NCBI GenBank assembly: GCA_963082975.1
Contig: OY720347.1
Location: forward strand, 45,769,155 to 45,833,154
Source of the DNA: Labia minor
Lineage: Eukaryota > Arthropoda > Insecta > Dermaptera > Spongiphoridae
Reading direction: 5' to 3'
Length of the DNA stretch: 64,000 nucleotides
Below the pieces are notes generated by a model. That model ran no database searches, was not told the DNA's origin, and saw nothing but the letters and a program-made list of their open reading frames with translations. The position numbers and the translations under genes are program-made. Below, piece after piece: positions 36,080 to 48,324 of the stretch. How positions within the stretch are numbered: position 1 is the stretch's first letter; every line of letters starts with the position of its first letter.

Positions 36080-36180
36080 CTAACACATAGACCCTTGATA
36101 ACTTAATGTACAAAAATTTTCGGGGCCGAAAAATTACGGGCCTTAGGCACGTGACTAGGTTTACGCTTAGTCCGCCCCTG
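36080..36180. mobile_element. hAT-like end fragment (CAGGGGCGGA)
   Basis: Reversed, the right edge reads CAGGGGCGGACTAAGCGTAA, then CACGTGCCTAAGGCCCGTAA and TTTTTCGGCCCCG. This resembles ends of common hAT groups with CAGGGGCGGA termini. No matching left end or target duplication was found. Confidence 0.4.
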
Positions 36181-37216
36181 ATGATCAAAGGGCAGATTTG
36201 TATTTCCCCTTAAATGAATATTTACAGTAAAATATATCTTATATATATTATATATATATAATACAATATAATATTTAATCAGGTATATTTATTATAATTA
36301 CTTCTATATTAAATGAAAAATTCATAAAATCAATTAAAAATATTTTTTGCAGTTGACGAAATACATAGTAGAAAAAGACTTATATATGATAATATAAATA
36401 CTACTTATTATATAATAAAATAATTTTTGAAATTAATATATATATAATGGTATATATATATATATAACTAAATTATAAAATAATTAAATTTAATCATATT
36501 GCCTGAATAAAACGTTGTAATTGATTTTATAAGCAATTGAATAATTTCATAAAAACCAATTTTTTAATCAATTATCAAATTAAATCAATTAAAAGTTATT
36601 AAAATATTTTTTTTTACATTTATACTATCTGAACGATGATTTATATATATATGCCATTTAATAATAATTATACATTTCAATAATTTTTGTAAATATGGTA
36701 ATATATTCATTAAACTTATCCATTCAGAATCTTTTTAGCTTTTTGAAAATTTTATACTCATGCACCAAAATATAATTACAACTTACTTTTATATTTAAAC
36801 TAACTCTGAAGTTGTTAATAATTGATTATGTAGTGTTATAATTGAGAACAAATAACGAAAATAATTAGTAATCGTATAAACACTAATTAATTAATTAATT
36901 GGAATAATTATTTTTGGTATTGTGTCATTAAATGTAAATGAAGAAAATCACTCAATTTTGATTAACAATAAAAAATAAGAGAAAACTTTAATTAATTAAT
37001 GAAATTACATTTGTTCAATCTTTACATGAAGAGTCAGGTCTATCTTTTATTTGTTTTTTTAGAACAAAATGTAACCATTCAGCAGTAAAAATATAAATTA
37101 CTAACTAAAATTTAAAAATGACTGCAACTTATAGGATAGATACTGCTTATATAGGAGTATATATTATATCATTTGATATTCATATATATACCAATGGACG
37201 TTCGTTAATGGTTCCG

Positions 37217-37509
37217 TAAAAGTTTTTATTATCAAATCATATTTAGGGGTTATTTTCATATGTTTTATTGGGATTTGGACCTCGGCGTTTTGGAGCCCAT
37301 TTTGGCGCCATTTTCAAGGGTATTTTGATGGGCTACTATATGAGTCGGTTGAGTGTTAGTGACAGTGTCAGTATTTGTGGAGGAATTAATAAGAGCCTTA
37401 GAACACATTAAGTATAAGCTTACGAACAAAATCACTAAAATTCTATTTCCGAAATTCTCTTCACACAAATCTCACTAAAATATGTGAAAATAACTCAGAA
37501 ATAACTTTT
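37217..37509. mobile_element. MITE with AAGTTATTTC ends (copy 2)
   Basis: Left arm contains GGGGTTATTTTCATATG, TTTTATTGGGATTTG and TTTTGGCGCCATTTTC. The right arm, reversed, reads AAAAGTTATTTCTGAGTTAT and TTTTAGTGAGATTTG. Between the arms a GTGACAGTGTCAGTA segment matches GTGTCAGTGTCAGTACTAG of copy 1. The 67-residue frame here is a by-product of the repeat. Confidence 0.6.
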
Positions 37510-37593
37510 GATATACATATATTATAATTATAAATACTTTTCATTAAAATAGAAAGATTTCATCACTTTAAGGTTAATAAAATTAAAACAAAT

Positions 37594-38215
37594 AAGTTGA
37601 CCTGTGGCCAGGTCTGAACCGACCGACAGTTTGAAATAAATTAATTTCCAGCTACAGAAACAATTTCAAATAATTTTAATATATCTATTAATGTAATAAA
37701 AACAGATAGGCATATAACATAAATATTTTTAATTTTATTTTATTTATAATATATATGCAAGACCAGGCTGTGACGTCATGAATGGCTAGATGACGTCATA
37801 TAATTTTAAATTAAGAAAAAAACTAATAAAGATGATTTTTCTCGAAGATAAAACCAATACAAAGTGAATGATTCGTGATAATATGTAAAAAATCTCCTCA
37901 TGTGAAATTTGGTGTGAAAATAACCCTTTCCTTCCTATCGTCGATCGCTAATACTACCACTTCCGGTTTCCGGATTTGCACCAAAAGTTGATCAATTCAT
38001 CCTACTGATGCATTAAGAAAATATACCAAATTTCATCAAAATCCGTTGAGCCGTTCAGGCTGTACACATCTATACGGACGGACAGACGGACGGACATCAT
38101 GCTAAAAATACTTTTTTCTGTTTAGAAAATGCATGATTCGTGGAGATATGTAAAAATCTCCACATGTTAAATTTGGTGTGAAAACAATACCTCCCTTACT
38201 ATCGTCGGTCGGTAA
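37594..38215 (+). mobile_element. CGTCGGTCGG-family repeat (copy 1)
   Basis: Starts AAGTTGACCTGTGGCCAGGT, then ACCGACCGACAGTTTG, and ends CTATCGTCGGTCGGTAAA. Inside, two TGACGTCA octamers start 20 bases apart (37771 and 37791). Two related roughly 85-bp units follow (GAT ATGTAAAAAATCTCC, ending in CGTCGATCG or CGTCGGTCGG). A TGTACACATCTATACGGACG tail run leads to CATCATGCTAAAAATA. Non-coding. It lies directly before a second copy. Confidence 0.75.
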
Positions 38216-38236
38216 AAATACTTATATAGAAATAAT

Positions 38237-38903
38237 AAGTTGACCTGTGGCCAGGTCCGAACCGACCGACGGTTTGAAATAAATTAATTTCCAGCTACAG
38301 AAACAATTTCAAATAATTTTAATATATCTATTAATGTAATAAAAAACAGATATGGATATAACATAAATATTTTTAATTTTATTTTATTTATAATATATAG
38401 CTGAAGTAGCCGGCGTTACCCGAGGCTGTGACGTCATGAAGGGCTGGGTGACGTCATATAATTTTAAATTAAGAAAAACATAATGAAGATGATTTTTCCC
38501 GAGGATAAAACCAATACATTCGTGGTGATATGTAAAAAAATCTCCTTATGTGAAATTTGGTGCGAAAATAACCCTTCCCTTCTTATCGTCGATCGCTAAT
38601 ACTACCACTTCCGGTTTCCGGATTTGCACCAAAAGTTGATCAATTCATCCCACTGATGCATTAAGTAAATATACCAAATTTCATCAAAATCCGTTAAGCC
38701 GTTCAGGCTGTACACATCTATACGGACGGACAGACGGACAGACGGACGGACGGACAGACGGACGGACAGACGGACGGACAGACATCATGCTAAAAATACT
38801 TTTTTCTGTTAAGAAAATGCATGATTCGTGGAGATATGTAAAAATCTCCACATGTGAAATTTGGTGTGAAAACAATACCTCCCTTACTATCGTCGGTCGG
38901 TAA
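38237..38903 (+). mobile_element. CGTCGGTCGG-family repeat (copy 2)
   Basis: Same orientation, 21 bases after copy 1, so the two stand in tandem. It has GCCGGCGTTACCCGAGGC before the octamer pair (38429 and 38449). It also has an expanded GGACGGACAGAC minisatellite (38723-38783), longer than in other copies. The 63-residue frame here only reads the minisatellite. Confidence 0.8.
38723..38783. repeat. GGACGGACAGAC minisatellite within copy 2
   Basis: About 60 bases made of GGAC and AGAC tetramers in irregular order. Other copies have only 15-25 bases here, so this array has expanded in place. Confidence 0.85.
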
Positions 38904-40516
38904 AAAACAAAAATTTTTTAAAAGTATGTCTAAAACAGGTATGTTATTTAAAAAAAATTATATACTAAAATTTTATCATACTATTCTCTTATTCTCTTTA
39001 ACCAGCAAAAAAAAAAAATATAAATAATTTTATGAAAGATGTCAACATGAGATTTTTTTGAGTAAAGTTATACATTATATAAGTATATTTCTAAAAAATT
39101 AACTTGTTGATCTTTGTATCTGGACTGTTTTCATCTTCTCTTATAATGCCATTATTTTCATATTTTTTATTCTTATCCGTTTTATTTCATTTTTTCATTT
39201 TTTTTTTTGTGTTCAATTGTGTTGAATTTTATAACTTTATCTTTTATATATACATATTCTTCAAGTGTGTATTATAAATAGAAAAATACTTGTAAGATTA
39301 TTGATTGGTGATTTGTATGTCGATCACACCCAAGCCAATTTGTATTCATCCTTTAATCTCTAATTAAATTAAATGGTCCTCTTCTCTCTACCACATAAAT
39401 ACGTTAGAAAAAATTGGTTCTAAAATAAATTTACTCAATAATATAATTTTAAAGGTGGAAGAGAAGTTAGTTCCCAAAAATCAATTTTATAAATAAATGC
39501 TGTTTGATATATAAAGTTTTCTGTATCACAGAACAAAATTAAACAAAAAAAAAATGTAAGAAAACAAGAATCATAGGAAATTTATATTTGATATTAAACA
39601 GAGAGTTATAATTAAATAAACATTAATTAAATATTTAATTAAATCATTTATTCAATATTAAAATATATTACTTTATAACGAAACCTTATTTAATGAACAT
39701 TAAATAAACTTTTATTTGATAAATAATTGAGAATGAGATATATATATAATGAGATATATAAATAAATATTATGGGTATAAAATCAATATTGGATATATAT
39801 ATAATTGAGTAAGGCAATACGTTTTACTCTGAAAATAATGAATCGTTAATGAGGAAAGAATATGCATAGAGGGAAAGGCAGAACTGACCGTATTATGTTT
39901 TCATACCGTTTTAAAATAAATAATTAAGGTAATTTTAATATACCATCAAATTAAAAAAAAAACTAATTTTATAAATCCTTTATAAATATTTAATTCTGTT
40001 TTGTTTTTTGATATATAAAAATTTATAATAATTTAGATATACTTACTTATTTTTATAAACTTTACAAAACTAATTAAACTTTATTACTATTCAATAAATA
40101 AATAAAATATGGTAGGCGGTTTAAAAGTTTACTTTTTGAATTTACAAATTTAATATTGACAAGAACACATGCAAATAAATAAATCAAAACTTGTTTCCTA
40201 TTTACAGTAGCAGGTAAGGTCTTCTGAGACCTCTGAGCACTTATTTTTGGGGGCCACTCTTGTTGTTTTTGTAATATATACAAATATTTTTTGTTCTACC
40301 TACTATATCTAAACTCAATTAAAATTTTGAAAAATAAAAATAAAAATAAGCAATATTTATAATTTATTTTTAAATGGAGTTACTGAGTAGTCGTACAATT
40401 ACACAAAGAAAAACAAAGTATTCATAAATCATAACAGGGATTTATATATAGGATTTATTTATATGTATTATAATCATAATCGTGATGCGCTTGCGTACCT
40501 CTCTCTTCCTTTAAAT
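38904..40516. other. kuz intron, no element recognised
   Basis: AT-rich sequence between the tandem CGTCGGTCGG copies and the hAT transposase fragment. The 69-residue minus frame at 40074 is unsupported. Confidence 0.55.
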
Positions 40517-41858
40517 CAGTGGTTCTCAACCTTTTTTACACGCGTACCCCATAGTTTTACATTTTACCCTTTTCCTATTAGTTTTTTTAAAATGCAAGAT
40601 TAAGGTTCAAATAAAAATAACTAGATTTTTCATTTCTGAAATTGTATTTTGTCAAATTAAAAAAAATATAAATTTATGTTTAATAGTGAAAAATAATGAA
40701 ACAATAAAGAAAAATGCCAATATATGATTAAATTATAAACATAGAAACAATAAATATATAAAATAAATATAAAAATATATAATAAACAAATAACTAATTA
40801 CAAATATATGAATGTAATTGCTAATGAGAAACTTGCTGGGTCATATTTTCAGCAATTTTTTCATAATTTGGTTCCCAAGACGTCAATTGACATCGAATGT
40901 CCGCTGATGCGTTTAATTTATTTCTTTTTTTTTTTTTTTGTTTTTGTATCACAATATTTTGCAAAACCGCTTTCACATAAATAAGAAGTGACAAACGGCA
41001 GAAGTCGTATAATGGCCTTTTTAGCAACATTTGGAAAAAGTTCTTGAAGTGTAATCCAAAATGACGAAACAGGCACACAAGAAAATTTTTCTTTATATGT
41101 GGAGTCGTGGCAAATTTTTCAATCTGTTCTTCTTCTTTTGAAGATAAACCCGAATAGTTTTTACTTTTGGAAAATGGATCTGCTATCCACATATCATTTT
41201 CAATGTTTTTGTTTTTTGGAAAATACTCTATGAAAGAGCTTGACAAATTTGAAAGATGTTCTAAAATTTCCTTTTTTAAATTAAAATTTATTGAATTATT
41301 GTTTTCGAATAAGTAAGAATCAAGCGAATTAAAAAAATCAAATTCATGTCTCTTAACTCTTTCTATCCACATACTAATTTTTGCTCGAAAAGTAGAAATT
41401 TTATCATTCGCAACAAATATATCAGTATTTTTTGCCTTGTAATGCAAGGTTGAGTCCGTTTAGTTTTTCAAATATATCGCACAAATATGCAATACCTTGT
41501 AAATTGTAATTCGAACTCATAAAATTAATAAATGTTTCGAGTTTATCTTTACTTGATGCTGTCGTTAGTTGGCACTTACGTTCCTTTAGAAATGAAGATA
41601 TTTCAAATCGTAGTTCAAACACTCGCATAAGAACCTTTCCTCGACTCAACCAACGCACTTCGGTGTAAAATAAAAGACAGTCATAATTGTTTCCCATGTC
41701 ATTGCAAAGTTGTTTGAAGAGTCTAGAATTCAGGGCACTATTTTTGATAAAGTTTACAATTTTTATGAGCGTGTTAAAAATGTCTTTTAATGCATCCGGA
41801 ATGTTCTTTACCATCAAATTTTCTTGATGTAAAATACAGTGGCTACTTGAGCAAGATG
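40517..41858 (-). mobile_element. 5'-truncated hAT element (ZBED5/Charlie-like)
   Basis: The 3' end of the element is intact: CAGTGGTTCTCAACCTTTTT at 40517 is a canonical hAT terminus. About 300 non-coding bases separate it from the transposase stop near 40822. Transposase homology continues to about 41858 and then ends abruptly in a GATGGATGGATGG run, with no opposite terminus. The element therefore lost its 5' end, BED zinc finger and first half of the transposase. Confidence 0.8.
40822..41858 (-). pseudogene. hAT transposase (ZBED5-like) C-terminal half, frameshifted
   Basis: Reading inward from 41858: SSHCILHQENLMVKNIPDAL, VNFIKNSALNSRLFKQLC, FYTEVRWLSRGKVLMRVFEL, LCDIFEKLNGLNLALQGK, matching the standard order in ZBED5/Charlie hAT proteins. 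The frame shifts near 41440. It shifts again near 41095, where FWITLQELFPNVAKKAI and LPFVTSYLCESGFAKYC appear in another frame. A third shift lies at the T-run near 40930, before RNKLNASADIRCQLTSWEPN, part of the C-terminal dimerisation region. With at least three frameshifts and no 5' half it cannot encode an active transposase. Confidence 0.8.
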
Positions 41859-42954
41859 GATGGATGGATTTTTTATTAGTATTTGTATTTAAAATGAAAA
41901 TTTATATTAATTTTTTTAAAAATAAAATTTTAAATACTCCATGAGTGAATAAATACAAAATAAGAAAATACTTTTTAAATAAATTTTTATTCTTTACAAA
42001 AAAATATTTTTAATATTTTTAAATTTTGGGGCCTCTTCTATACCGGAGTCTCAATGCATGTGCCTGGTGGGTAATCTGCCACTACTAATTTTTCAGGTAG
42101 AACTATGCTACAAAAAATACTAAAATACATTTCGACTTTAAATTTAATTTAAAAAGTTGTCTTGATGTCGTTTAACTATTAAATTAAATTTAATATTATT
42201 CATAAATATAAATATATATTTATATATATTTTAAAATACCATTTGAATATTTTATTATAATATTATTATATTTTTATTCTCAAAATCTGATATTTTAACA
42301 TTACTTGTAACAATAGTTTTTCTGCAAGTTGAACATCATATTTCCACATGGGATGATGAAGTTTGCTTATCTGCATTGACATAATGGCTTGATTACACCT
42401 TAAGGGCTTTTAAGAATCTCTGTAGACCTATTATATTTTAAAAATGATATTATAGTTCCAACCACACGTTTGTCATGATCAAATTCTTTGAATTGTTCGT
42501 GGAGGTTCTTAAAGTTTTATTTTATCAATACTGTACGACGAGTTTCTGAGATCTTCAGTCCAATGTTACAATAAAGTTCTTAACTTTTCTCATTAACCAC
42601 CTCTTAACCAAAAATTATCAACTTTTAAGAACAACAAGTTATGCTTTAAATCTACGTCCTGCAAATTTTATGTTTACTTTGCACTGTTAGGCAAAGAAAA
42701 ATAAAGTTGGTACTATGATAAAAAATTCTGAATAAAATTTTATTATTCTTTTACGTTTAAAGAATTTCGGATATTCTTATTAACTTGCTTAAAAATTCGA
42801 AGATTGTAATAAATTCTTTTAAATTTTTAAATAATTAAATTTTATACGATGTTATCTTACCTATAATTAATTATCTTTATACTATATATATATTGTTATA
42901 TATATGTTCGTTTAGATGCATTTTTAATAAAAATTGTTTACTAAAGATTTTTTT

Positions 42955-43108
42955 AGTAAAAATTCACCCGTCCAATCAACTCAAAAATCTCTCTAACTGT
43001 AAGACTCACTTTGTCACTCTCCTAAAGTACTCACTTGAAAAAGCAGCCGAATGGGCGCCGAAACTCAAATCTCACAATTAAACATGAAAATAACCCGGAA
43101 ATAACTTC
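42955..43108. mobile_element. MITE with AAGTTATTTC ends (right-arm fragment)
   Basis: Matches the right halves of copies 1 and 2: CTTGAAAAAG, AATGGGCGCCGAAACTC, AATCTCACAATTAAACATG, AAAATAACCCGGAAATAACT. The left arm is not seen. It lies about 45 bp from the Tigger element at 43152. Confidence 0.5.
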
Positions 43109-43151
43109 TCATAATAAATATACATATATATCGATAAATAAATATATATAT

Positions 43152-44689
43152 AGTCAACCCTACTATACCGCGGCGAGTGCGTACCGCGCTATAAGAAACT
43201 CAGAATTAGTACAAATCACATCATTCGTTCCGCGTTATATGGAGACCAATAAATACAAAAGACAAGATAAATTATAAATTATTTTTATTGAATTGAAGAG
43301 TTCATCAAAGGAAATGATAAAAAAAAAATTAATAATAAAATAAAATAAATTAAAATAAATAAAAAACTTTTGTAAAATTATGTAATCTGTCAACTCATCC
43401 TCGCTGTCAGATATGAGTCGCCTAACTCGTCTTCTTTTAATGGGCAAAATGTCTTCCTCACTTGGTTCATCTTCACATTGGTTTTCGATTGTAACTATTT
43501 TTTCTAAGTCCACTAAAACCTCTCTATTGGGAGCTAAGCAATTTCTTAATTTCTTAACTCTCCATTATTATTTTTGAAACTAAAAAAGTGATAAAAACTA
43601 TTACACTAAATAAGTAATATAAAATTATAAATAGCTTCCTTGGCAATTCCGAGCACAGAAGAAATAAAAACACAGGTAGTAATACTGTTTGCTAGTAACA
43701 TCTAGAATGACAAAATATTATAAAAAAGTAAAAAAGCAGACAGTTTTGGGCTTATTTACTAGCCTATGACCGTGTTCAACTGAAATCCCAGATCCTAATG
43801 CAATTGTAACCATTTAAATTATTTTACTATATATTAGAAATTCTCTGGGACAATATGTCCCTACAGTATATTGAAAGGGTTAAACTTTGCACTGCGCACT
43901 GCTGAATGATCAGTTTGAATGAAAAATTCTAATTCTTTAGCCAAATTTAGCTCTTTTTTTACATCTTGTAAATCGAGATTTAGCACCCATTCATTTTCCT
44001 TATTTTTGTTTACCAATGCATTTGAGATGTGTGCTGTGTGCATCAATTAATTCCATTAGTTTCCTCATCTAAAGTGTCTCCCCGAGTATTAGTTCTCTTT
44101 CATCCTGATGGTTTACTGTAAATTCTTCCTCGCTTAAAAGAGATGCCATGTTTACTATTTCTGTAACTGGGAGTGAAATTGTAGAATCATTTTGTATTGC
44201 TTGAACTTGGAGTATATATAAAAGAGGTTTCCAACACACACATTGAGCGTTGATGGTTTAATTTCAGCGCAAGCCGAGGACACGGTTCTAATACAATCTA
44301 AAATAGAAAATTCCATCCACACTTGAGTAAGAGTTTTATTTTCACTATTTTCTAATCTGTCGAAAATGGTTTGGAAAATTTGGCGTGTTTAGTATATTTT
44401 TAAAGTTTAAATGAGTCCGTGGTGCAAAGATTGTATTAATGACTAGCAGTGAGTTAGGTGGAAGGAAGACAATTTTCACATTTGGATGATCCAGTTCTAT
44501 GTTGTGGTAACCAGCGTTATCAAGAACCAATAAAACTTAAATTAAATTAAAAAATATAAATTTTTTTCCTGCTGTTGAACGGAAACCGCGCTTTAAGAGT
44601 ACCTCGTTATAGGAGGGCTGTCGCAATTTCAGCTCCGCGTTATATGGAAACCGTATTCTGAGAGAATCGCGTTATAGGAGGGTTGACTG
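43152..44689 (-). mobile_element. pogo/Tigger-type transposon
   Basis: Ends AGTCAACCCTACTATACCGC and GCGTTATAGGAGGGTTGACT are the inverted repeats characteristic of Tigger elements, flanked by TA-rich sequence as expected for TA target sites. Partial end sequence is repeated internally (CCGCGTTATATGGAGACC near 43232; CCGCGCTTTAAGAGTACC near 44586). The length, about 1.54 kb, is shorter than a full Tigger, so the N-terminal DNA-binding half is deleted. Confidence 0.85.
43440..44540 (-). pseudogene. Tigger DDE transposase, C-terminal half, decayed
   Basis: From 44530 inward: LVLDNAGYHN, a DDE-domain aspartate block, then HPNVKIVFLPPNS, the FLPPNTTS motif of pogo/Tigger proteins. The frame then shifts (KYTKHAKFSKPF in another frame matches the usual 'YYTR.TFSK'). 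Further on come NVCWKP, IVNMASLLSEEEFTV, ELEFFIQTDHSAVRSAKFN and an acidic C-terminus (ENQCEDEPSEEDILPIKRRR). Stops and frameshifts show it is dead. Confidence 0.75.
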
Positions 44690-46772
44690 TATATATATAT
44701 TTATGGATATATAAACATAAATAAAATGTTCATTAAACCGATTTTAAATATGTGTGATTATACATATTTACTTATAATTAATCAATTAAATACACTGATT
44801 GAAAGTTCATCTATTCTCACTTTTATTTTTTATTAAGTTCAAAAACAACTATATTTTCTTAGTGAAGTTTTTTTGTTTTAATTTTAATTTAATTGTTTCT
44901 TTGTTAGTAACCAATTAATTCAAACCAAAAGCATTCCAAATCACCATATAACATTATGAATAAAACAGATAATTATATTTTAATTTGTTTCCTGAAAATA
45001 TTAATCTGAGCATGTACAAAAAAAAACTAATTATTTGTCAATGAGTGAATACATGTATAATTTTGGAATATATATCTATCCAGTTTATTATATATGAGTT
45101 AAATGATTATTGATATTTATTCGATTTCAAATAAATATTTAATTAAAAGGCTTCCTCTGACTGTCATTGAGAATATAGGTAGGTTTTTATAGAAATCCAT
45201 ACACATTAAATTTGTGATTAATAATTGGTATTCTAAATTATTTAATAGACTGGATCGATCCTTTAATAAATAATAATAATAATTCTCTGAGGAATATAAT
45301 TTATAAATATCTTTAAAATTGCACTTTAATTTTTTTTTTAAAAATAATTAATTATATAATCATCAAATACATATGTAAACAATTTCTAAGTTTTGTGTAA
45401 GTAATATCAGAGAACTTTTTTTGAAGCATGTCATTCATTTAAAGTATAGTAATTACTGAGTTAATTTAAACAAACTTTAGAACATTATATTTTAACATTG
45501 TGTGATCTTTCATTCCATATATAGTAAAGTTTGAGCTAGAAAACATAAATTCTAGATACTCGGTGTAGCCCATCATTTTTCCAACTTTACACACACTTAT
45601 TTAGAAATATTTGTATATTTTGTAGGCAGAGTGACCTGTTTATAGTATACACTTTTTATAAGTATTCTAAAAAAGGTTCACCTAAAATTCTAGATGTTAA
45701 TTATAAATGTAAACAACTATGGTGAACTAGGTTGTGAGGTACACAAACCATTTGAAATTCTAATCTTTTTTTTTAATGATAATATTATTATTATTATTAT
45801 ATAATTTAAGTCTTATTTTTTAATGAAAAGGATTAAAAGAAATTAAATTAAAAGGATTGAAAGAACGGACTCTTACCTGTTTTATTAAAAAATAACTATA
45901 AGATACGTTTTTATTTTTATTATGTATATTCATTAGCTGTCTAACCTTTATAATAATGTAGAATAGTATGCATAGAAAATGCATGTAGGTATATAATTAG
46001 TAGAATGATAAGGTTCCTCTCTTCATAAACAAATTTTTTTTTGCACGTTTTAATACAAATACGTAAAATATTATTTTACGTATTGTCTTTTATTTTAAAA
46101 AATTATAGAAATATTTGATGGTTAGTTATTTTTAAAATTAAATCAACTAATATTTCGTGTTTTATTGATTTGAATTCTCAATATATACATTATTGTAATT
46201 TTTATTCTAAAATATCGATTAGTTTATCTTGTCACACTTAAGTAAGAGGATGAGGAAAATGTACTGTCATCGGGTTGATTTTTAAGTTTTGTATAATGGA
46301 AGATAGAGTGCCAAAGAAATAATCTGACAGTTCGTAGTGGCCATAAAATTGCAGGATTTAAACAACCTTTAGGATCAATCAAATCTTTAAATTTAGTAAT
46401 AGTATTTCCATTACAAATTTCCTAGTGGAATAGATTTTTCACAAGTCTTATTTTTTAGATATCTGTAGGTGAAAAATTAATATATCATAAAGTTATAAAT
46501 TATATTTATTTAATATACAATTTTATATTTATTTCATTTAGAGTTTTCAGTTCCAAAATTTAATTTCCGATTCTAATAAAAAATTGTGAAAATAATAATA
46601 ACAATTCAGAAACTTGTACCTATTCCTAGTTCTATCCCAATTGATGATATTGAATGTAATGGAAATTAGTCAGAGATATTGATGAAAATTAACGACCTTT
46701 TCATTATTCAACGGTAAATATGATTTCTAGTACAGATACATCTATCTAATACAAATTAATACATTAATTTTT
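44690..46772. other. kuz intron, no element recognised
   Basis: AT-rich, no frame or repeat end recognised between the Tigger element and the diverged CGTCGGTCGG copy. Confidence 0.55.
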
Positions 46773-47250
46773 TTACCGACCGACGATAGGGAGGGAAATT
46801 TCACATATGGAGATTTTTATTTATCTCCACGAATCATGCATTTTGTTAACAGAACAAAAGTATTTTTAGCATGATGTCTGTCCGTCTGTCCATTGTTTGC
46901 CCTTGTAGACGTGTATAGCTTGAACGGCTTAACGGATTTTGATAAAATTCGATATATTTACTTAATGCATCAGTAGCATTCATTCACTTTTGGTGAATAT
47001 CCGGAAACCGGAAGAGGTAGTTTAAAAAGTATTAATTTTATATTCATTATCGGATAATATTTCACTTAAAATATAGTAGTAATTAATATTTGAGTAAAAT
47101 TAAACTAAAAATAAAAACCAAAATAATATAATTTAGTCATTTTAATTCAAGTTTTAAAAATATATTTTTTTTTATACTTTATATATATAATGTTGTTTGG
47201 AAATTAAATTATTTCAAATAGTTGGTGGGTTCTGTGCCTGGCCACAGCTC
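46773..47250 (-). mobile_element. CGTCGGTCGG-family repeat (diverged, shortened copy)
   Basis: Begins TTTTACCGACCGACGATAGG and ends GTGCCTGGCCACAGCTCAT. It retains the CATGATGTCTGTCCGTCTGT run and GGAAACCGGAAG but lacks the TGACGTCA pair, with about 130 bases fewer than full copies. This is an older copy than those at 55-60 kb. Confidence 0.65.
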
Positions 47251-47991
47251 ATATTTCTTTGCGAGTATAATTGAATGTTTGCATCTTTTAAAGATAAATT
47301 GTAATATGATTTTAAGAAAATTTAATACCAAAGTTTCTAAAAATTGTTTGTAATTAATTAATAAAAGAGTTCGTTTCTTTTTTTTTTTAATTTAGCTTTA
47401 TTTAAAATCGAATAAATATACCGGCAATTGAATGGTTAAAAAACATATTGCTAATGATTTCATTATTCTTTATTAACATTTGCATAAGAAAAGATTTGCA
47501 CGTCTCACAGAAGCAAATGCTAATAGCTCACTTGAAAATTCACCTGACTTTTCTTTTAACCCTCCAATTGAATTAATGTTCCCGTTTGAGATCCCCGCCT
47601 TCGTTTCACCAGAAAGCGTTCCAACTTTTCATTGATTCATATATAATCCAATTAAGATGAGTTGCGGTCCTCAGAATTACAAATTGCTACCAAATTAAAT
47701 TTTCATTTTATTTAAGCAACGAGGTTGCAAATAGTATTAGGAATGTTTGTATTTGTAGTTTTATATAAATATTTGAAGAAGACTTTTTAATACGATATTT
47801 TTTTAGGAGCGGGAAAGACTTTAAATTTTTAAACAAAATTAAATCGAGTTTTTTTTTTTTTTGTTTAAATTAAATAAAATATTTCTTTGTCATTCGGTAA
47901 ACTTTTATTCGTTTAAACTGTCCTTTTTATCATATTTGATTAAAATAAATTTAGATATAGATTTGAATTATTCAATTCAATTTTTACTTAC

Positions 47992-48324
47992 CTATGTGTA
48001 TGTGTTGGCGTGTGGAAATGATTGTTGGCATTTCGCTGTGTTCCTCCGCTACCAGGAACCGATAACGGTCGTCCCGTTACAAGAAATATAGTGCGATTCG
48101 AAGAGAAGTGCGTGGTTCCCGAATTTGAACTACTGAATGGCGGTTGTTGAGAGCCGTCATCTTGAAACCATCGTTTGGATCTACGTTGTCGTTCAGAAAG
48201 TCTTTGAGATGCGCACCAAATGCCATCTTTACTTCCAAGGAGAGGTCTACGAACATCGGAGCCTCGGTAGACAACGGTATCAAAATTAGGTTTACGGTTG
48301 ATTTCATCGCCTGGTCCCAAGTAT
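47992..48324 (-). CDS. kuz: ADAM10/Kuzbanian metalloprotease, prodomain exon (partial gene)
   Basis: Internal exon of an ADAM10-type membrane metalloprotease, the sheddase that cleaves Notch and other surface proteins in animals. The 333-bp exon is flanked by tttcag on its upstream side and AG|gtaagt at its end. It starts on the third base of a codon and ends two bases into an Arg codon that the exon at 11984 completes. It encodes the late prodomain: NFDTVVYRGSD aligns with the FHSVIY segment of vertebrate ADAM10, and GIWCASQRL holds a cysteine in the position expected for the cysteine switch. A low-complexity linker follows, rich in Ser, Gly, Asn and Thr, with a possible N-glycosylation site (NRT) and a His/Thr-rich end. 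The upstream exons with signal peptide and early prodomain were not found before base 64000. Family assignment rests on motif recall and on phase agreement across all three exons. Confidence 0.9.

Noticed and set aside
38684-38875. Frame of repeated RPSV residues
   Set aside because: Direct translation of the GGAC/AGAC minisatellite inside a dispersed repeat.
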